Origin: Shimia thalassica
GTDB lineage: Bacteria > Pseudomonadota > Alphaproteobacteria > Rhodobacterales > Rhodobacteraceae
Length of the DNA stretch: 64,000 nucleotides
NCBI RefSeq assembly: GCF_001458215.1
Contig: NZ_CYTW01000001.1
Location: 1,736,001 to 1,800,000 of the forward strand
Direction of reading: 5' to 3'
Part shown: positions 1 through 7,763 of the stretch, piece after piece
How the letters are laid out: each line of letters starts with the position of its first letter
Numbering within the stretch: the stretch's first letter is position 1
Translations under genes and position numbers: made by a program
The notes under the pieces: model-generated
Told to the model about the DNA's origin: nothing
Seen by the model: the letters and a program-made list of their open reading frames with translations, nothing else
The model's database searches: none

Positions 1-2
1 CT

Positions 3-545
3 GTTGAAACACAGTCCGAAGGTGAAAACGCGGATGCGGCAGCGGCAACAGACGCCAAGGCACCCGCAGAAGAGCAGGCAGAAACCGCCCCCGCAGAAGA
101 GGGCGAGAAGAAGCCGCGCCGGACCCGGTCGCGGTCTCGCAAACGGTCACGTTCCAAGAAGACGGAAGACGCCGCTTCTGAAGGAAATGCAACACCAGCA
201 CCCGTAGCTGAGGATGCAGCCCCGGAAACGCCTTCGCAGAACGAGCCCTCACCGCAATCAGAAGCCGAGCCTGTGGCGGAAAAGGCTGTTGAAGTGCCCG
301 TCGAGGCTGCTGTGGTCGCCGAACCGGTCGCTGCCGAGCCCGTAGCGGAAACTGCGCCAGTTGCGGCTGAGCCAGAGGTGGAAGCTGAAGCGCCCGTTGC
401 AGAAGCGCCAGCAGAAGAGATCAAGACAGCGCCGGTACCCGAACCTGTTGCAGCCGAGATCGTTGCCGAGGTTCCCCCCATCGCGGAAGAACCCGCAGCT
501 CCACCCAAGCCGAAACGCAAGGGGTGGTGGTCGATGGGTCGCTGA
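3..545 (+). CDS. rne: Ribonuclease E, C-terminal tail (partial)
   Basis: An open frame enters from the left edge and ends at 545. The 180 visible residues are not catalytic. They are an Ala/Glu/Pro/Val-rich, disordered, acidic tail containing a short Arg/Lys/Ser patch (about 115-165 nt, RTRSRSRKRSRSKK) and ending in KPKRKGWWSMGR. This layout, with a basic RNA-binding patch followed by repetitive acidic sequence and a Trp-containing end, is what I know from alphaproteobacterial RNase E, the endonuclease that starts mRNA decay and processes rRNA and is the degradosome scaffold. The catalytic S1 and DNase I-like domains would lie to the left of the window. The call rests on the tail only; another acidic-tail protein cannot be fully excluded. 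A strong terminator follows directly. Confidence 0.75.
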   Translation, partial: VETQSEGENADAAAATDAKAPAEEQAETAPAEEGEKKPRRTRSRSRKRSRSKKTEDAASEGNATPAPVAEDAAPETPSQNEPSPQSEAEPVAEKAVEVPVEAAVVAEPVAAEPVAETAPVAAEPEVEAEAPVAEAPAEEIKTAPVPEPVAAEIVAEVPPIAEEPAAPPKPKRKGWWSMGR

Positions 546-565
546 TCCTGACCAAGGAAATGCAG

Positions 566-601
566 AAAAGGCCGGGGGATCGACCCCCGGCCTTTTCTTT
601 T
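566..601 (+). terminator. Intrinsic terminator after rne
   Basis: A perfect 13-bp stem (566-578 with 584-596) and a 5-nt loop are followed by TTTTCTTTT. The left arm begins with AAAA, so the structure can also work in the minus direction for the convergent tusA-like gene. Confidence 0.9.
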
Positions 602-714
602 GGCGCATGCCGCGAGCACACGGACAGATCAACCACCTAAGCGATCCGGTTGATTTATTGCAGGACGAATTGGAGGATGTCAGGACCGGCATGATGCCAC
701 ACCGGTGCGGGGTG

Positions 715-939
715 TCAGGCGCTTTTTTCCACAAGGAAGGTCAGCGTGCCGCCCTGATCAGATGCCTCTACAAGAACGTGCCCGCTTTCATTGCAAAAAT
801 GGGGAACATCCACGATGGCGGCAGGATCATCCGCCAGCAGGCGAATCCGGTCTCCGGGTGACAACGCTTTGAGACGCTTGCGCAGTTTCAGCACAGGCAG
901 CGGGCAAAGAAGGCCGATGGCATCGAGATCTTGGGTCAT
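715..939 (-). CDS. TusA/SirA-family sulfur-carrier protein
   Basis: Small protein of 74 residues. The N-terminal motif GLLCPLPVLKLRK carries the CPxP signature of the TusA/SirA/YeeD family, with the sulfur-accepting cysteine at residue 12 (counted from the ATG at 939). Family members relay persulfide sulfur to tRNA thiolation, molybdopterin synthesis or sulfur oxidation, and which of these applies cannot be read here. The rest fits the two-layer alpha/beta fold length of 75-80 residues. An in-frame GTG lies three codons upstream (948). Neither start has a clear Shine-Dalgarno sequence; I chose ATG. It is convergent with rne and divergent from ccdA, with 93 bp between the two starts. Confidence 0.85.
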   Translation of the reverse strand: MTQDLDAIGLLCPLPVLKLRKRLKALSPGDRIRLLADDPAAIVDVPHFCNESGHVLVEASDQGGTLTFLVEKSA

Positions 940-1032
940 GCTGTTCACATATGCGCGATGCCAGGGGGTGTCTACAAAGATGTGACACCTCTGACCCGTG
1001 ACCTTTGTGTTCGATTGGCGTAATGCAGAATT

Positions 1033-1785
1033 ATGTTTGGAATCGAGATCATCGACGCAGGCCTGTTACCTGCAATGTTCGTGGCACTTTTTGCCGGGGT
1101 TGTGTCCTTTTTGAGCCCCTGCGTCTTGCCGATTGTGCCGCCCTACCTTGCCTATATGAGCGGGGTCAGCGTTACGGAATTGTCTGAAAGCGGAACCGGC
1201 GGCAAAAAGGCGATTGTGCCGGCCCTGTTCTTTGTGCTGGGTCTGTCGACGGTTTTTCTTTTCCTCGGCTTTGCGGCCTCGGCGGTTGGTACGCTGTTTT
1301 TGGCCTATCAGGGCTGGTTCAACACCATTGCAGGCGTGGTGGTGATGATCTTTGGCGCGCATTTTATCGGCATCTACCGGATCGGGTTTCTTGATCGGGA
1401 AGCGCGGATGGATGTCGGGGATCAGGGCGGGTCGTCTTTCGGGGCCTATATCCTTGGATTGGCCTTTGCGTTTGGCTGGACGCCCTGTATCGGCCCGCAA
1501 CTGGGAGCGATTCTGTCTCTGGCTGCCGGAGAAGCCTCTTTGGCCAAGGGAACGTTGTTGCTGGCGGTTTATGCCGCGGGCCTTGGCATTCCGTTCATTC
1601 TGGTCGCTGCATTCCTGCCACGTCTGGGAGGGCTGATGGGATGGATGAAACGCCATATGGAACAGATCGAACGCGTGATGGGGCTTTTGCTGTGGACCAT
1701 CGGCCTTTTGATGCTCACCGGTGGGTTCTCGGCGTTTTCCTATTGGCTGTTGGAAGCCTTCCCGATGCTGGCAACATTGGGCTAG
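1033..1785 (+). CDS. ccdA: Cytochrome c biogenesis protein CcdA
   Basis: 250 residues and strongly hydrophobic, with about six membrane segments. It carries the two DsbD/CcdA redox-active cysteines in their usual contexts: SPCVLPIVPPYL (Cys30) in the first helix and GWTPCIGP (Cys152) in the fourth. CcdA moves reducing equivalents from cytoplasmic thioredoxin across the inner membrane to periplasmic thiol proteins, chiefly for haem attachment in cytochrome c maturation. The length fits the short CcdA form rather than full DsbD. It is a single gene with its own terminator just downstream. The tusA-like neighbour on the other strand is also sulfur-related, but nothing shows a functional link. 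Confidence 0.93.
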   Translation: MFGIEIIDAGLLPAMFVALFAGVVSFLSPCVLPIVPPYLAYMSGVSVTELSESGTGGKKAIVPALFFVLGLSTVFLFLGFAASAVGTLFLAYQGWFNTIAGVVVMIFGAHFIGIYRIGFLDREARMDVGDQGGSSFGAYILGLAFAFGWTPCIGPQLGAILSLAAGEASLAKGTLLLAVYAAGLGIPFILVAAFLPRLGGLMGWMKRHMEQIERVMGLLLWTIGLLMLTGGFSAFSYWLLEAFPMLATLG

Positions 1786-1810
1786 ACCCACCCAGAGTTT
1801 CGGATTTTTG

Positions 1811-1841
1811 AAGCGCGCGCCAATCGGGGCGCGCTTTTGTC
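1811..1841 (+). terminator. Terminator after ccdA
   Basis: AAGCGCGC (1811-1818) pairs with GCGCGCTT (1829-1836) across a 10-nt loop and is followed by TTGTCTT. It is a GC-rich stem with a short, imperfect T tract. Confidence 0.75.
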
Positions 1842-1893
1842 TTACTTCGGCCGGAAAGGACCGCTAGTCTAGGCGGCAAGACGAGGTAAGCAG

Positions 1894-3108
1894 ATGGGCC
1901 AACGCGCACATAATCAGGTTCACCGGCGCCGGGTTTTCTATATTCCCGGATATGATCCCATTCATCCACGCAGATATCGCGAATTGTATCGCAAAGAAGG
2001 GGCCGCGCAGGCGGAACTCTCTAGATACGAGATTGATCTCAAACCCAAACAGACCAAAGGGCGGTATGGCTGGCATGTCACCGGACATATCGAGGGCGGC
2101 AAAGTGGACGCCGATTTCGAAGTTCTGGTCTGGTCCGATATCGTGCGGGACAGCATGGCGCAAGGGATCGTGGCGACCTATGCCCAACTGGTGCGTACGG
2201 CATGGGCCTATATTGCATCCGGCGCGCTGTGGCGTCTGATGCGTTTGCGAAAAGGTCCCGTGATTGCAGCACTTTATCCGGTTCTCTTCTTGTTGCTCCA
2301 ATTGGTCATCGCCTGTGTCTCGGCCTATGGAATCGGACAGCTTTTGGCGATGACCTTACCTGCATGGACTGCTTGGGTCGGGCTGGTGATGGTGCCATTG
2401 GTGCTGAACTGGTTTCGCAAACGCGACGGCAAGTTCTTTGCCTATTACCTGATGCATGACTATGCCTATTCGGCGCGCTCGAAAGGGGCCAATCCGCCCG
2501 AACTAGAAGCGCGACTGGCCGAATTTGGGGATGTGATCGCTGCGGCATTACAAAGCGACGTGGACGAGGTTCTGGTCATCGGGCATTCGTCAGGCGCGCA
2601 TCTGGGAGTGTCGATCCTTGCTGATCTGATCCGGTCTGGGCGTGTGCCAGAGGATGGCCCCGCGTTGTCCTTTCTGTCGCTGGGGCAGGTGGTGCCAATG
2701 GTGTCATTTCTGCCCGAGGCCCATTGGTTGCGCAAAGATCTGCAAGACCTGTGCCAGCGGAATGATATCACATGGATCGATGTCACCGCACCCGGAGACG
2801 GCTGCGCCTTTGCCTTGTGCGATCCTGTGTGCGTCTCTGGCGTGGCGCCGGCCACGGGCAAGAAATGGCCTTTGGTCGTTTCGGCGGCTTTCACACAAAC
2901 CCTGAGCCCGGCGCGCTGGAAAGAACTGCGCTGGCGGTTTTTCCGCCTGCATTTCCAGTATCTGTGCGCTTTCGACAGACCGGGCGACTATGACTATTTC
3001 CGCATTACCGCAGGGCCGGCCACATTGGCCGCACGATACGAGGGGCGCGTGCCGTCCAAAAGCCGCATCGAGAAGCCTGTGAACAAGTTTACGAGTGTGA
3101 CTTCGTGA
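1894..3108 (+). CDS. Membrane-anchored alpha/beta-hydrolase-like protein
   Basis: 404 residues. The N-terminal part begins with a strand-like RRVFYIPGYDP stretch. Residues about 123-175 form two hydrophobic membrane segments. The second half holds VLVIGHSSGAHLG with GHSSG at 230-234, a serine-hydrolase nucleophile elbow (Ser232), after a predicted strand. Asp and His partners are not certain by eye. The start at 1894 has GAGG at a good distance. The stop overlaps the P450 start by four bases (GTGA), so the two are translationally coupled. Substrate unknown; a membrane-associated lipase/esterase acting with the P450 on a hydrophobic substrate is an inference from coupling alone. Confidence 0.7.
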   Translation: MGQRAHNQVHRRRVFYIPGYDPIHPRRYRELYRKEGAAQAELSRYEIDLKPKQTKGRYGWHVTGHIEGGKVDADFEVLVWSDIVRDSMAQGIVATYAQLVRTAWAYIASGALWRLMRLRKGPVIAALYPVLFLLLQLVIACVSAYGIGQLLAMTLPAWTAWVGLVMVPLVLNWFRKRDGKFFAYYLMHDYAYSARSKGANPPELEARLAEFGDVIAAALQSDVDEVLVIGHSSGAHLGVSILADLIRSGRVPEDGPALSFLSLGQVVPMVSFLPEAHWLRKDLQDLCQRNDITWIDVTAPGDGCAFALCDPVCVSGVAPATGKKWPLVVSAAFTQTLSPARWKELRWRFFRLHFQYLCAFDRPGDYDYFRITAGPATLAARYEGRVPSKSRIEKPVNKFTSVTS

Positions 3109-4457
3109 CGGATCTGCCCCCCAAACCGGCCTCGCGGCCCGATAAGGTCTCATTGGTCAAATATGCCAAGCTGTTTCGGCAGGATATCCTGTCGGCCCAG
3201 CCTGCGCGCCTTTACAAGGCGTGGATGGCCGAATTTCGCACGCCATTCTTTCGGTCTTATCTGCTGAACCAGCCGGATTTGGTCAAAACGGTTCTCAAAG
3301 ACAGGCCGGACGACTTTCCCAAAAGCAGCCGGATCAGCGAAGGCCTGCGACCGTTGTTGGGGAATTCGGTTTTCCTGACCAACGGGGATGTGTGGAAACA
3401 GCAAAGGCGCATCATTGATCCGGCCTTTGAGGGCGGGCGATTGCACGATACCTTTCCTGCGATGTGGGAAGCCTCTGAGATGATGGTGCGCCGTTTGTCC
3501 CGCCATGTTGGCGAAACGGTCGAGATCGAGGCAGAGACCAGCCACGCCGCCGCAGATGTGATCTTTCGCACCTTGTTCTCGATCCCGATCGAACATGACG
3601 TAGCGGGCAGGGTGTTTACAGAGTTTCGCGATTACCAGCGCACGCAACCCATTCTGAATGTCGGCGCCTTTTTGCCCTTGCCGGACTGGGTTCCGCGGTT
3701 TCACAAAAAACGCACCCGCAAGGCGGCGGCGTCGATCCGTGCGTTGATCACACAGCTGACGGATGCCCGCATGCAGGAGATCAAAGCCGGAACGGCGCCG
3801 GATGATCTCGCGACCAAGATCATGACAACGCAGGATCCCGAGACAGGCGACACCTTTTCGACCGAAGACATGGTGGATCAGGTGGCGATTTTCTTTTTGG
3901 CAGGGCACGAAACCAGCGCATCGGCTCTGGCCTGGACGCTGTACCTGTTGGCACGCTATCCCGACTGGCAGGAAAAAGTCGCGCAAGAGGCCCAGTGTCT
4001 TGAGACCTGTGACTTTGGGGTCATGCGGCACCTGCGGATCAGCCGCGATGTCTTTCGCGAGGCGCTGCGTCTTTACCCGCCTGTGCCGATGATGGTGCGC
4101 CAGAATGCCTGTCCCGAGAGGTTCCGTGAACGGGATATTCCCAAAGGCGGCCAGATGGTTTTGTCACCGTGGCACCTGCACCGGCACGAACGGTTGTGGG
4201 ACAATCCGGACGGGTTTGATCCGGCACGTTGGGAAACCGAAAACGGCAAAACCTGTATGCGCGAGGCCTATATGCCGTTTTCCGCAGGCGCGCGTGTCTG
4301 TACAGGTGCGGGGTTTGCCATGGTCGAGGGGCCGCTGATCCTGTCGATGTTGCTCAAGCATTACAAGGTGACCGCCGTGGGGCCGGAACCTGTGCCTGTG
4401 GCCTATCTTACCGTTCGGTCCAAAGACGGGATCTGGTTGAAACTGGAAAGGCGCTAG
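3105..4457 (+). CDS. Cytochrome P450
   Basis: 450 residues starting at GTG 3105, inside the stop of the upstream hydrolase-like gene. Diagnostic P450 elements are visible in order: the I-helix oxygen-binding motif FFLAGHETSAS, the ExxR motif in FREALRLYPPVP, and the haem loop MPFSAGARVCTGAGFA (FxxGxRxCxG) with the thiolate ligand Cys399. There is no N-terminal membrane anchor, so it should be a soluble bacterial enzyme that needs ferredoxin/reductase or flavodoxin partners, none of which is in the window. The LYPPVPMMVRQ style and long-chain-type helices recall fatty-acid or terpenoid hydroxylase clans, but the substrate cannot be assigned. No sign of truncation. Confidence 0.95.
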   Translation: MTDLPPKPASRPDKVSLVKYAKLFRQDILSAQPARLYKAWMAEFRTPFFRSYLLNQPDLVKTVLKDRPDDFPKSSRISEGLRPLLGNSVFLTNGDVWKQQRRIIDPAFEGGRLHDTFPAMWEASEMMVRRLSRHVGETVEIEAETSHAAADVIFRTLFSIPIEHDVAGRVFTEFRDYQRTQPILNVGAFLPLPDWVPRFHKKRTRKAAASIRALITQLTDARMQEIKAGTAPDDLATKIMTTQDPETGDTFSTEDMVDQVAIFFLAGHETSASALAWTLYLLARYPDWQEKVAQEAQCLETCDFGVMRHLRISRDVFREALRLYPPVPMMVRQNACPERFRERDIPKGGQMVLSPWHLHRHERLWDNPDGFDPARWETENGKTCMREAYMPFSAGARVCTGAGFAMVEGPLILSMLLKHYKVTAVGPEPVPVAYLTVRSKDGIWLKLERR

Positions 4458-4504
4458 GGCTCCCGCCAGTCTTTGGCCCTTTGGGCCGCATCCTGTTGGG
4501 CCAA

Positions 4505-4523
4505 GCCGCGCGAAACGCGCGGC
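4505..4523. terminator. Perfect GC hairpin between convergent genes
   Basis: GCCGCGCG, AAA, CGCGCGGC: a perfect 8-bp stem with a 3-nt loop in the 74-bp gap between the P450 and the solute-binding protein. No T run follows on either strand, so it may act as a 3-prime end stabiliser or Rho-associated end rather than a classic terminator. Confidence 0.45.
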
Positions 4524-4531
4524 GGTCGGTG

Positions 4532-6355
4532 CTAGTCCTTGCGGGGCTCGTACCACCAGACGCCGGGCAGCCATTCCACACCGTCGCCGTAGATTGGCAA
4601 GGTTTCAGGAAAGTGCAGGGTGCTGTCATGGGCAACGCGCCCGATGGCATAGGTCCAGATCGGAATCACATAGCGCCCCGTTGTCAAAACGCGGTCCAGC
4701 GCCTGAGCCGCTGTTTCAAAGGCTTCGGGGCTGGTTGCCGTGGTGAGGTTTGAAATCATGGCATCCACGGCCGGAGACGCAATGCCCATAAGGTTGCGTG
4801 ACCCGCTTTGATCCGCCGCCTCGCTTCCCCAATACAGGCGTTGTTCATTGCCGGGGCTAAGGGACAGGGCGCGGCGCGTGTCAGTCATATCAAAGTCAAA
4901 AGCCGAGATGCGCTGATTGTATTGCGCATTGTCCACAGTCGTGACCGTAACGAAAATGCCCAGTTTCTCGAGTGCCTTGCGATAAATGTCTACAATGGCC
5001 TGATCTTGTTTGTCGCCCTGACGCAGCAACACCTCAAACGTGAGGGGGGTGCCATCCGGCCCGTGCATCACCCCGTTGGTGACGTCGTATCCGGCCTCGG
5101 TCAAAAGCTGCATGGCTGTGCGCATGTTGCGTCTGTTGCGCGCACTTCCATCTGTGGTGGGCAGCGCAAAGGCCTCGAGTGCATCAGTCGCCAGATCATC
5201 AGCATAAGGTTCCAGAAGCGCCTGAACCCCTTCCGGAGCAGGTCCGTCTGACATCGCCAGATAAGAGCCCGAGAAGAAGGACGAAATGCGCGGCTGCCGC
5301 CCGCCGGTGAGCGTGTCCGCGATGAATTCATAGTTAAAGGCATGCAAGAGCGCGTCACGTACCCGAATATCGTCAAACGGCGCACGGCGCGTGTTCATCG
5401 CCAGTCCGGTGATCCCCGAAGGTTTTTGATGTGGTATTTCGGATTTCACCACTTCGCCACTGGCGACAGCGGTAAAGTCATAGCGCGTCGCCCAGGCCTC
5501 GGCGTTGAATTCGCGGAAAAAACTGAGGGCGCCAGCTTTGAAGGCCTCGAACATCACGTCGCCATCGCCATAAAAGTCGATACGGATCTCATCGAGGTTG
5601 GCGATCCCGCGTCGCAGGGGCAGGTCCTTGCCCCAATAGTCGGGGTTGCGGTGCAACGTCACGTGCCGTCCGGGTTCAAAATCGGCAACCACATAAGGGG
5701 CGGTCCCGATGGGGATGTCGCTTAGGGTTGCGGCGGTGAAATCCTTGTCCTGCCACTGTGCCTTTTGCAGGATCGGACGCAGACCGGCGATCAGGGCCAG
5801 TTCGCGATCAGCGGTGTTGAACGTGATCCTGACAGACCGCGGTCCGGTTTGACGAATGTCGTCAACCTTGCTCCAAAAACCGAGATAGCGGGGGTGCCCT
5901 TGGGTGCCCAGCGTTTCATACGACCAGATCACATCCTCGACCGTGACAGGTTTGCCATCAGAGAATCGGGCCTCTTCGCGCAGGGTGAATTCAACCCATT
6001 CGCGATCCGGACCGGTCTCAATCGATTCGGCCAAAAGCCCGTAAAGTGCGAAAGGTTCGTCCCAATTGCGCCCCAGCAGGGATTCGTAGGCCAGCGATCG
6101 CAATTGCCACGGGGGGGTGCCTTTCAACACAAACGGGTTCAGGGAATCGAAGCCGCCGGTGTTGCCGGTGACGATTCGCCCGCCCTTTGGCGCATCCGGG
6201 TTTACATAGGGTAAAGACACAAAATCCTGTGGTAGAGCAGGGTCCCCATACATAGCGATGCCATGTTTTGGCTCGGCCGACGCGAGGGAAGCCAAAGAAA
6301 TAAGGCTTGTTAGCGCCAAAGCCTTCCCCAAATCGCGGAAACATACTGATGTCAT
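4532..6355 (-). CDS. ABC transporter substrate-binding protein, family 5 (YejA-like)
   Basis: From the ATG at 6355 the protein has 607 residues. It starts with a basic/hydrophobic signal peptide ending near SLASLASAEP, followed by HGIAMYGDPALPQDFVSLPY, VNPDAPKGGRI and GFDSLNPFVLKG. This sequence style is typical of the YejA-type periplasmic binding proteins for oligopeptides or microcin-C-like peptides (SBP_bac_5). Length and the C-terminal ...VEWLPGVWWYEPRKD end fit the family. A longer upstream reading (to 6424) would place 23 residues before the signal peptide and is rejected. No permease or ATPase genes (yejB/E/F) lie next to it, so it is an orphan binding protein, or its partners lie elsewhere. 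Confidence 0.88.
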   Translation of the reverse strand: MTSVCFRDLGKALALTSLISLASLASAEPKHGIAMYGDPALPQDFVSLPYVNPDAPKGGRIVTGNTGGFDSLNPFVLKGTPPWQLRSLAYESLLGRNWDEPFALYGLLAESIETGPDREWVEFTLREEARFSDGKPVTVEDVIWSYETLGTQGHPRYLGFWSKVDDIRQTGPRSVRITFNTADRELALIAGLRPILQKAQWQDKDFTAATLSDIPIGTAPYVVADFEPGRHVTLHRNPDYWGKDLPLRRGIANLDEIRIDFYGDGDVMFEAFKAGALSFFREFNAEAWATRYDFTAVASGEVVKSEIPHQKPSGITGLAMNTRRAPFDDIRVRDALLHAFNYEFIADTLTGGRQPRISSFFSGSYLAMSDGPAPEGVQALLEPYADDLATDALEAFALPTTDGSARNRRNMRTAMQLLTEAGYDVTNGVMHGPDGTPLTFEVLLRQGDKQDQAIVDIYRKALEKLGIFVTVTTVDNAQYNQRISAFDFDMTDTRRALSLSPGNEQRLYWGSEAADQSGSRNLMGIASPAVDAMISNLTTATSPEAFETAAQALDRVLTTGRYVIPIWTYAIGRVAHDSTLHFPETLPIYGDGVEWLPGVWWYEPRKD

Positions 6356-6433
6356 GGTGTAAACAATCCTGCACTGCCTTGTTTTTATTGAGGGTAAGCT
6401 AACGGGGGATTCAAGCCTTATCAAACTTTTAGC

Positions 6434-6463
6434 TTGGACTCTTATCGCTGTAACGCTTATAAA
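6434..6463 (+). promoter_or_regulatory. Candidate sigma70-type promoter of the small RNA
   Basis: A TTGGAC box at 6434-6439 and TATAAA at 6458-6463 are separated by 18 bp. The -35 matches the consensus poorly beyond TTG; the -10 is good. It lies just upstream of a two-hairpin unit that ends in a T9 terminator and has no protein gene in between. Transcription would start near 6469. Confidence 0.45.
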
Positions 6464-6468
6464 GGTCT

Positions 6469-6546
6469 CACTGCTCGATAGGTTTCTTGCCTGTATGAAA
6501 CCTGCCTCAATAACTTTACGCCCGCCTTGCGCGGGCGTTTTTTTTT
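6469..6546 (+). ncRNA. Candidate small RNA, about 78 nt
   Basis: The segment has a first hairpin AGGTTTC (6480-6486) with GAAACCT (6497-6503) around a 10-nt loop. A single-stranded GCCTCAATAACTTT linker follows, then a perfect 8-bp terminator hairpin ACGCCCGC/GCGGGCGT (6518-6538) running straight into nine Ts. The terminator points to the plus strand, where the nearest upstream plus-strand gene (the P450) ended 2 kb earlier, so it must end a transcript that starts locally. A promoter-like pair lies at the right distance upstream. No reading frame with a ribosome site is seen inside. I do not recognise a named RNA family; size and shape are those of Hfq-type bacterial sRNAs. Confidence 0.6.
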
Positions 6547-6560
6547 GCCCTGCAATCTGT

Positions 6561-6611
6561 ACGTAAGAATACGTGAATAGTGTAGATCCCCCTTATTTTG
6601 CTGATGCAGCA
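6561..6611. promoter_or_regulatory. Two short palindromes upstream of the bdhA operon
   Basis: ACGTA-AGAA-TACGT (6561-6574) and TGCTG-ATG-CAGCA (6599-6611) are perfect inverted repeats in the gap between the small RNA terminator and the hydroxybutyrate dehydrogenase start. Either could be a repressor operator. No regulator gene is adjacent, so this stays a sequence observation. Confidence 0.3.
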
Positions 6612-6651
6612 TGATATGGTGCGCGGGACTCGTATAAGCAGAGGAACTCTC

Positions 6652-7425
6652 ATGACACTGGCAGGCAAATCCGCAATCATCACTGGCTCAAACTCGGGAA
6701 TCGGTCTGGGAATCGCCCGGGAAATGGCCCGCGCTGGCGCAAATGTTGTCCTGAACTCTTTTACCGATCGTGAAGAAGATCACGCATTGGCCGCCGCGAT
6801 CGCGGAAGAGTTCGGAGTCGACGCGCAATATGTCAAAGCAGACATGTCCAAAGGCGATGAATGCCGCGATCTGATCACCAAGGCCGGCGGCTGCGATATC
6901 CTTGTGAACAACGCCGGTATCCAACACGTTGCCCCCATCGACGAATTTCCTGTCGAGAAATGGGATGCCATCATCGCGATCAACATGAATTCGACCTTTC
7001 ACACCATGGCAGCTGCGCTGCCGGTGATGCGCGAACGTGGTTGGGGCAGAATCGTCAACATTGCGTCGGCCCACGGGTTGACCGCATCGCCCTACAAGGC
7101 GGCCTATATCGCGGCGAAACATGGTGTTGTTGGCATGTCCAAGACAGTTGCGCTTGAAACCGCGCAAGAGCCGATCACCTGTAACGCCATCTGCCCGGGC
7201 TATGTCCTGACGCCACTGGTCGAGGCCCAGATCCCCGACACCATGCGCGAATACAACATGTCGCGTGAAGATGTGGTGAAAAACGTGATGCTTACACGTC
7301 AGCCTTCGAAAGAATTCGCCACGGTCGAACAGTTGGGGGGCACAACGGTGTTCCTGTGTTCGGATGCCGCGGCGCAAATCACGGGCACCACAATCAGCGT
7401 CGATGGTGGATGGACGGCTCTATGA
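6652..7425 (+). CDS. bdhA: 3-hydroxybutyrate dehydrogenase
   Basis: 257 residues of a classical short-chain dehydrogenase. The NAD-binding TGSNSGIG is at 11-18, the NNAG motif at about 86-89, and the catalytic Ser139 and Tyr152-xxx-Lys156 are in the order expected. The sequence around NSFTDR, NNAGIQHVAPIDEFP and PGYVLTPLVEAQIPD is what I know from bacterial BdhA, which oxidises D-3-hydroxybutyrate to acetoacetate in polyhydroxybutyrate and ketone-body use. The start at 6652 follows AGAGGA; an in-frame ATG 54 bp upstream lacks a good ribosome site. Its stop shares ATGA with the next gene. The coupled pentapeptide and patatin genes suggest a common role in carbon storage or lipid turnover. Confidence 0.9.
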   Translation: MTLAGKSAIITGSNSGIGLGIAREMARAGANVVLNSFTDREEDHALAAAIAEEFGVDAQYVKADMSKGDECRDLITKAGGCDILVNNAGIQHVAPIDEFPVEKWDAIIAINMNSTFHTMAAALPVMRERGWGRIVNIASAHGLTASPYKAAYIAAKHGVVGMSKTVALETAQEPITCNAICPGYVLTPLVEAQIPDTMREYNMSREDVVKNVMLTRQPSKEFATVEQLGGTTVFLCSDAAAQITGTTISVDGGWTAL

Positions 7426-7763
7426 GCCACGAAAACGAAGCTGGCACGGACAAGCTTGAAATCGACAATATGTACCTCTGTGGCTCGCGCTTTACCCGCG
7501 TGAGCCTCAAAGGCGCCGAATTTCGCGATGCCCATTTGATCGAGGCAAAGCTGGAAGACGTGAATGCCAGCGGTCTTTCTGTCGAGAATGTCAATCTGAG
7601 CAAGGCGCGGTTTCACGACGTTAACATGGCGGATGTGACGATCACGAATGCCAACCTGCGGGGGCTTGCCATTCGAGATGCTGACATCACCGATATGACA
7701 ATTGACGGTATTCGCGTCAGTGACCTGATCGCCCTTTATGATGCGCAGACCAAAGATGACTAA
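7422..7763 (+). CDS. Pentapeptide-repeat protein
   Basis: 113 residues with tandem A(D/N)LXX-like units, for example GAEFR DAHLI EAKLE DVNAS, VNLSK ARFHD VNMAD and ANLRG. These would form a short right-handed quadrilateral beta-helix of about four coils. No signal peptide or membrane segment, so probably cytoplasmic. It starts in the ATGA overlap with bdhA and its end overlaps the patatin start by 8 bp, so the three genes are translationally coupled. Pentapeptide proteins have varied roles as scaffolds or DNA mimics, and the specific function here is unknown. Proteins that protect gyrase are usually longer. Confidence 0.8.
   Translation: MSHENEAGTDKLEIDNMYLCGSRFTRVSLKGAEFRDAHLIEAKLEDVNASGLSVENVNLSKARFHDVNMADVTITNANLRGLAIRDADITDMTIDGIRVSDLIALYDAQTKDD

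Noticed and set aside
3..545. The repetitive Ala/Glu/Pro tract as a tandem repeat or CRISPR-like element
   Set aside because: The repeats are imperfect, encoded in one open frame and match the disordered tail of RNase E.
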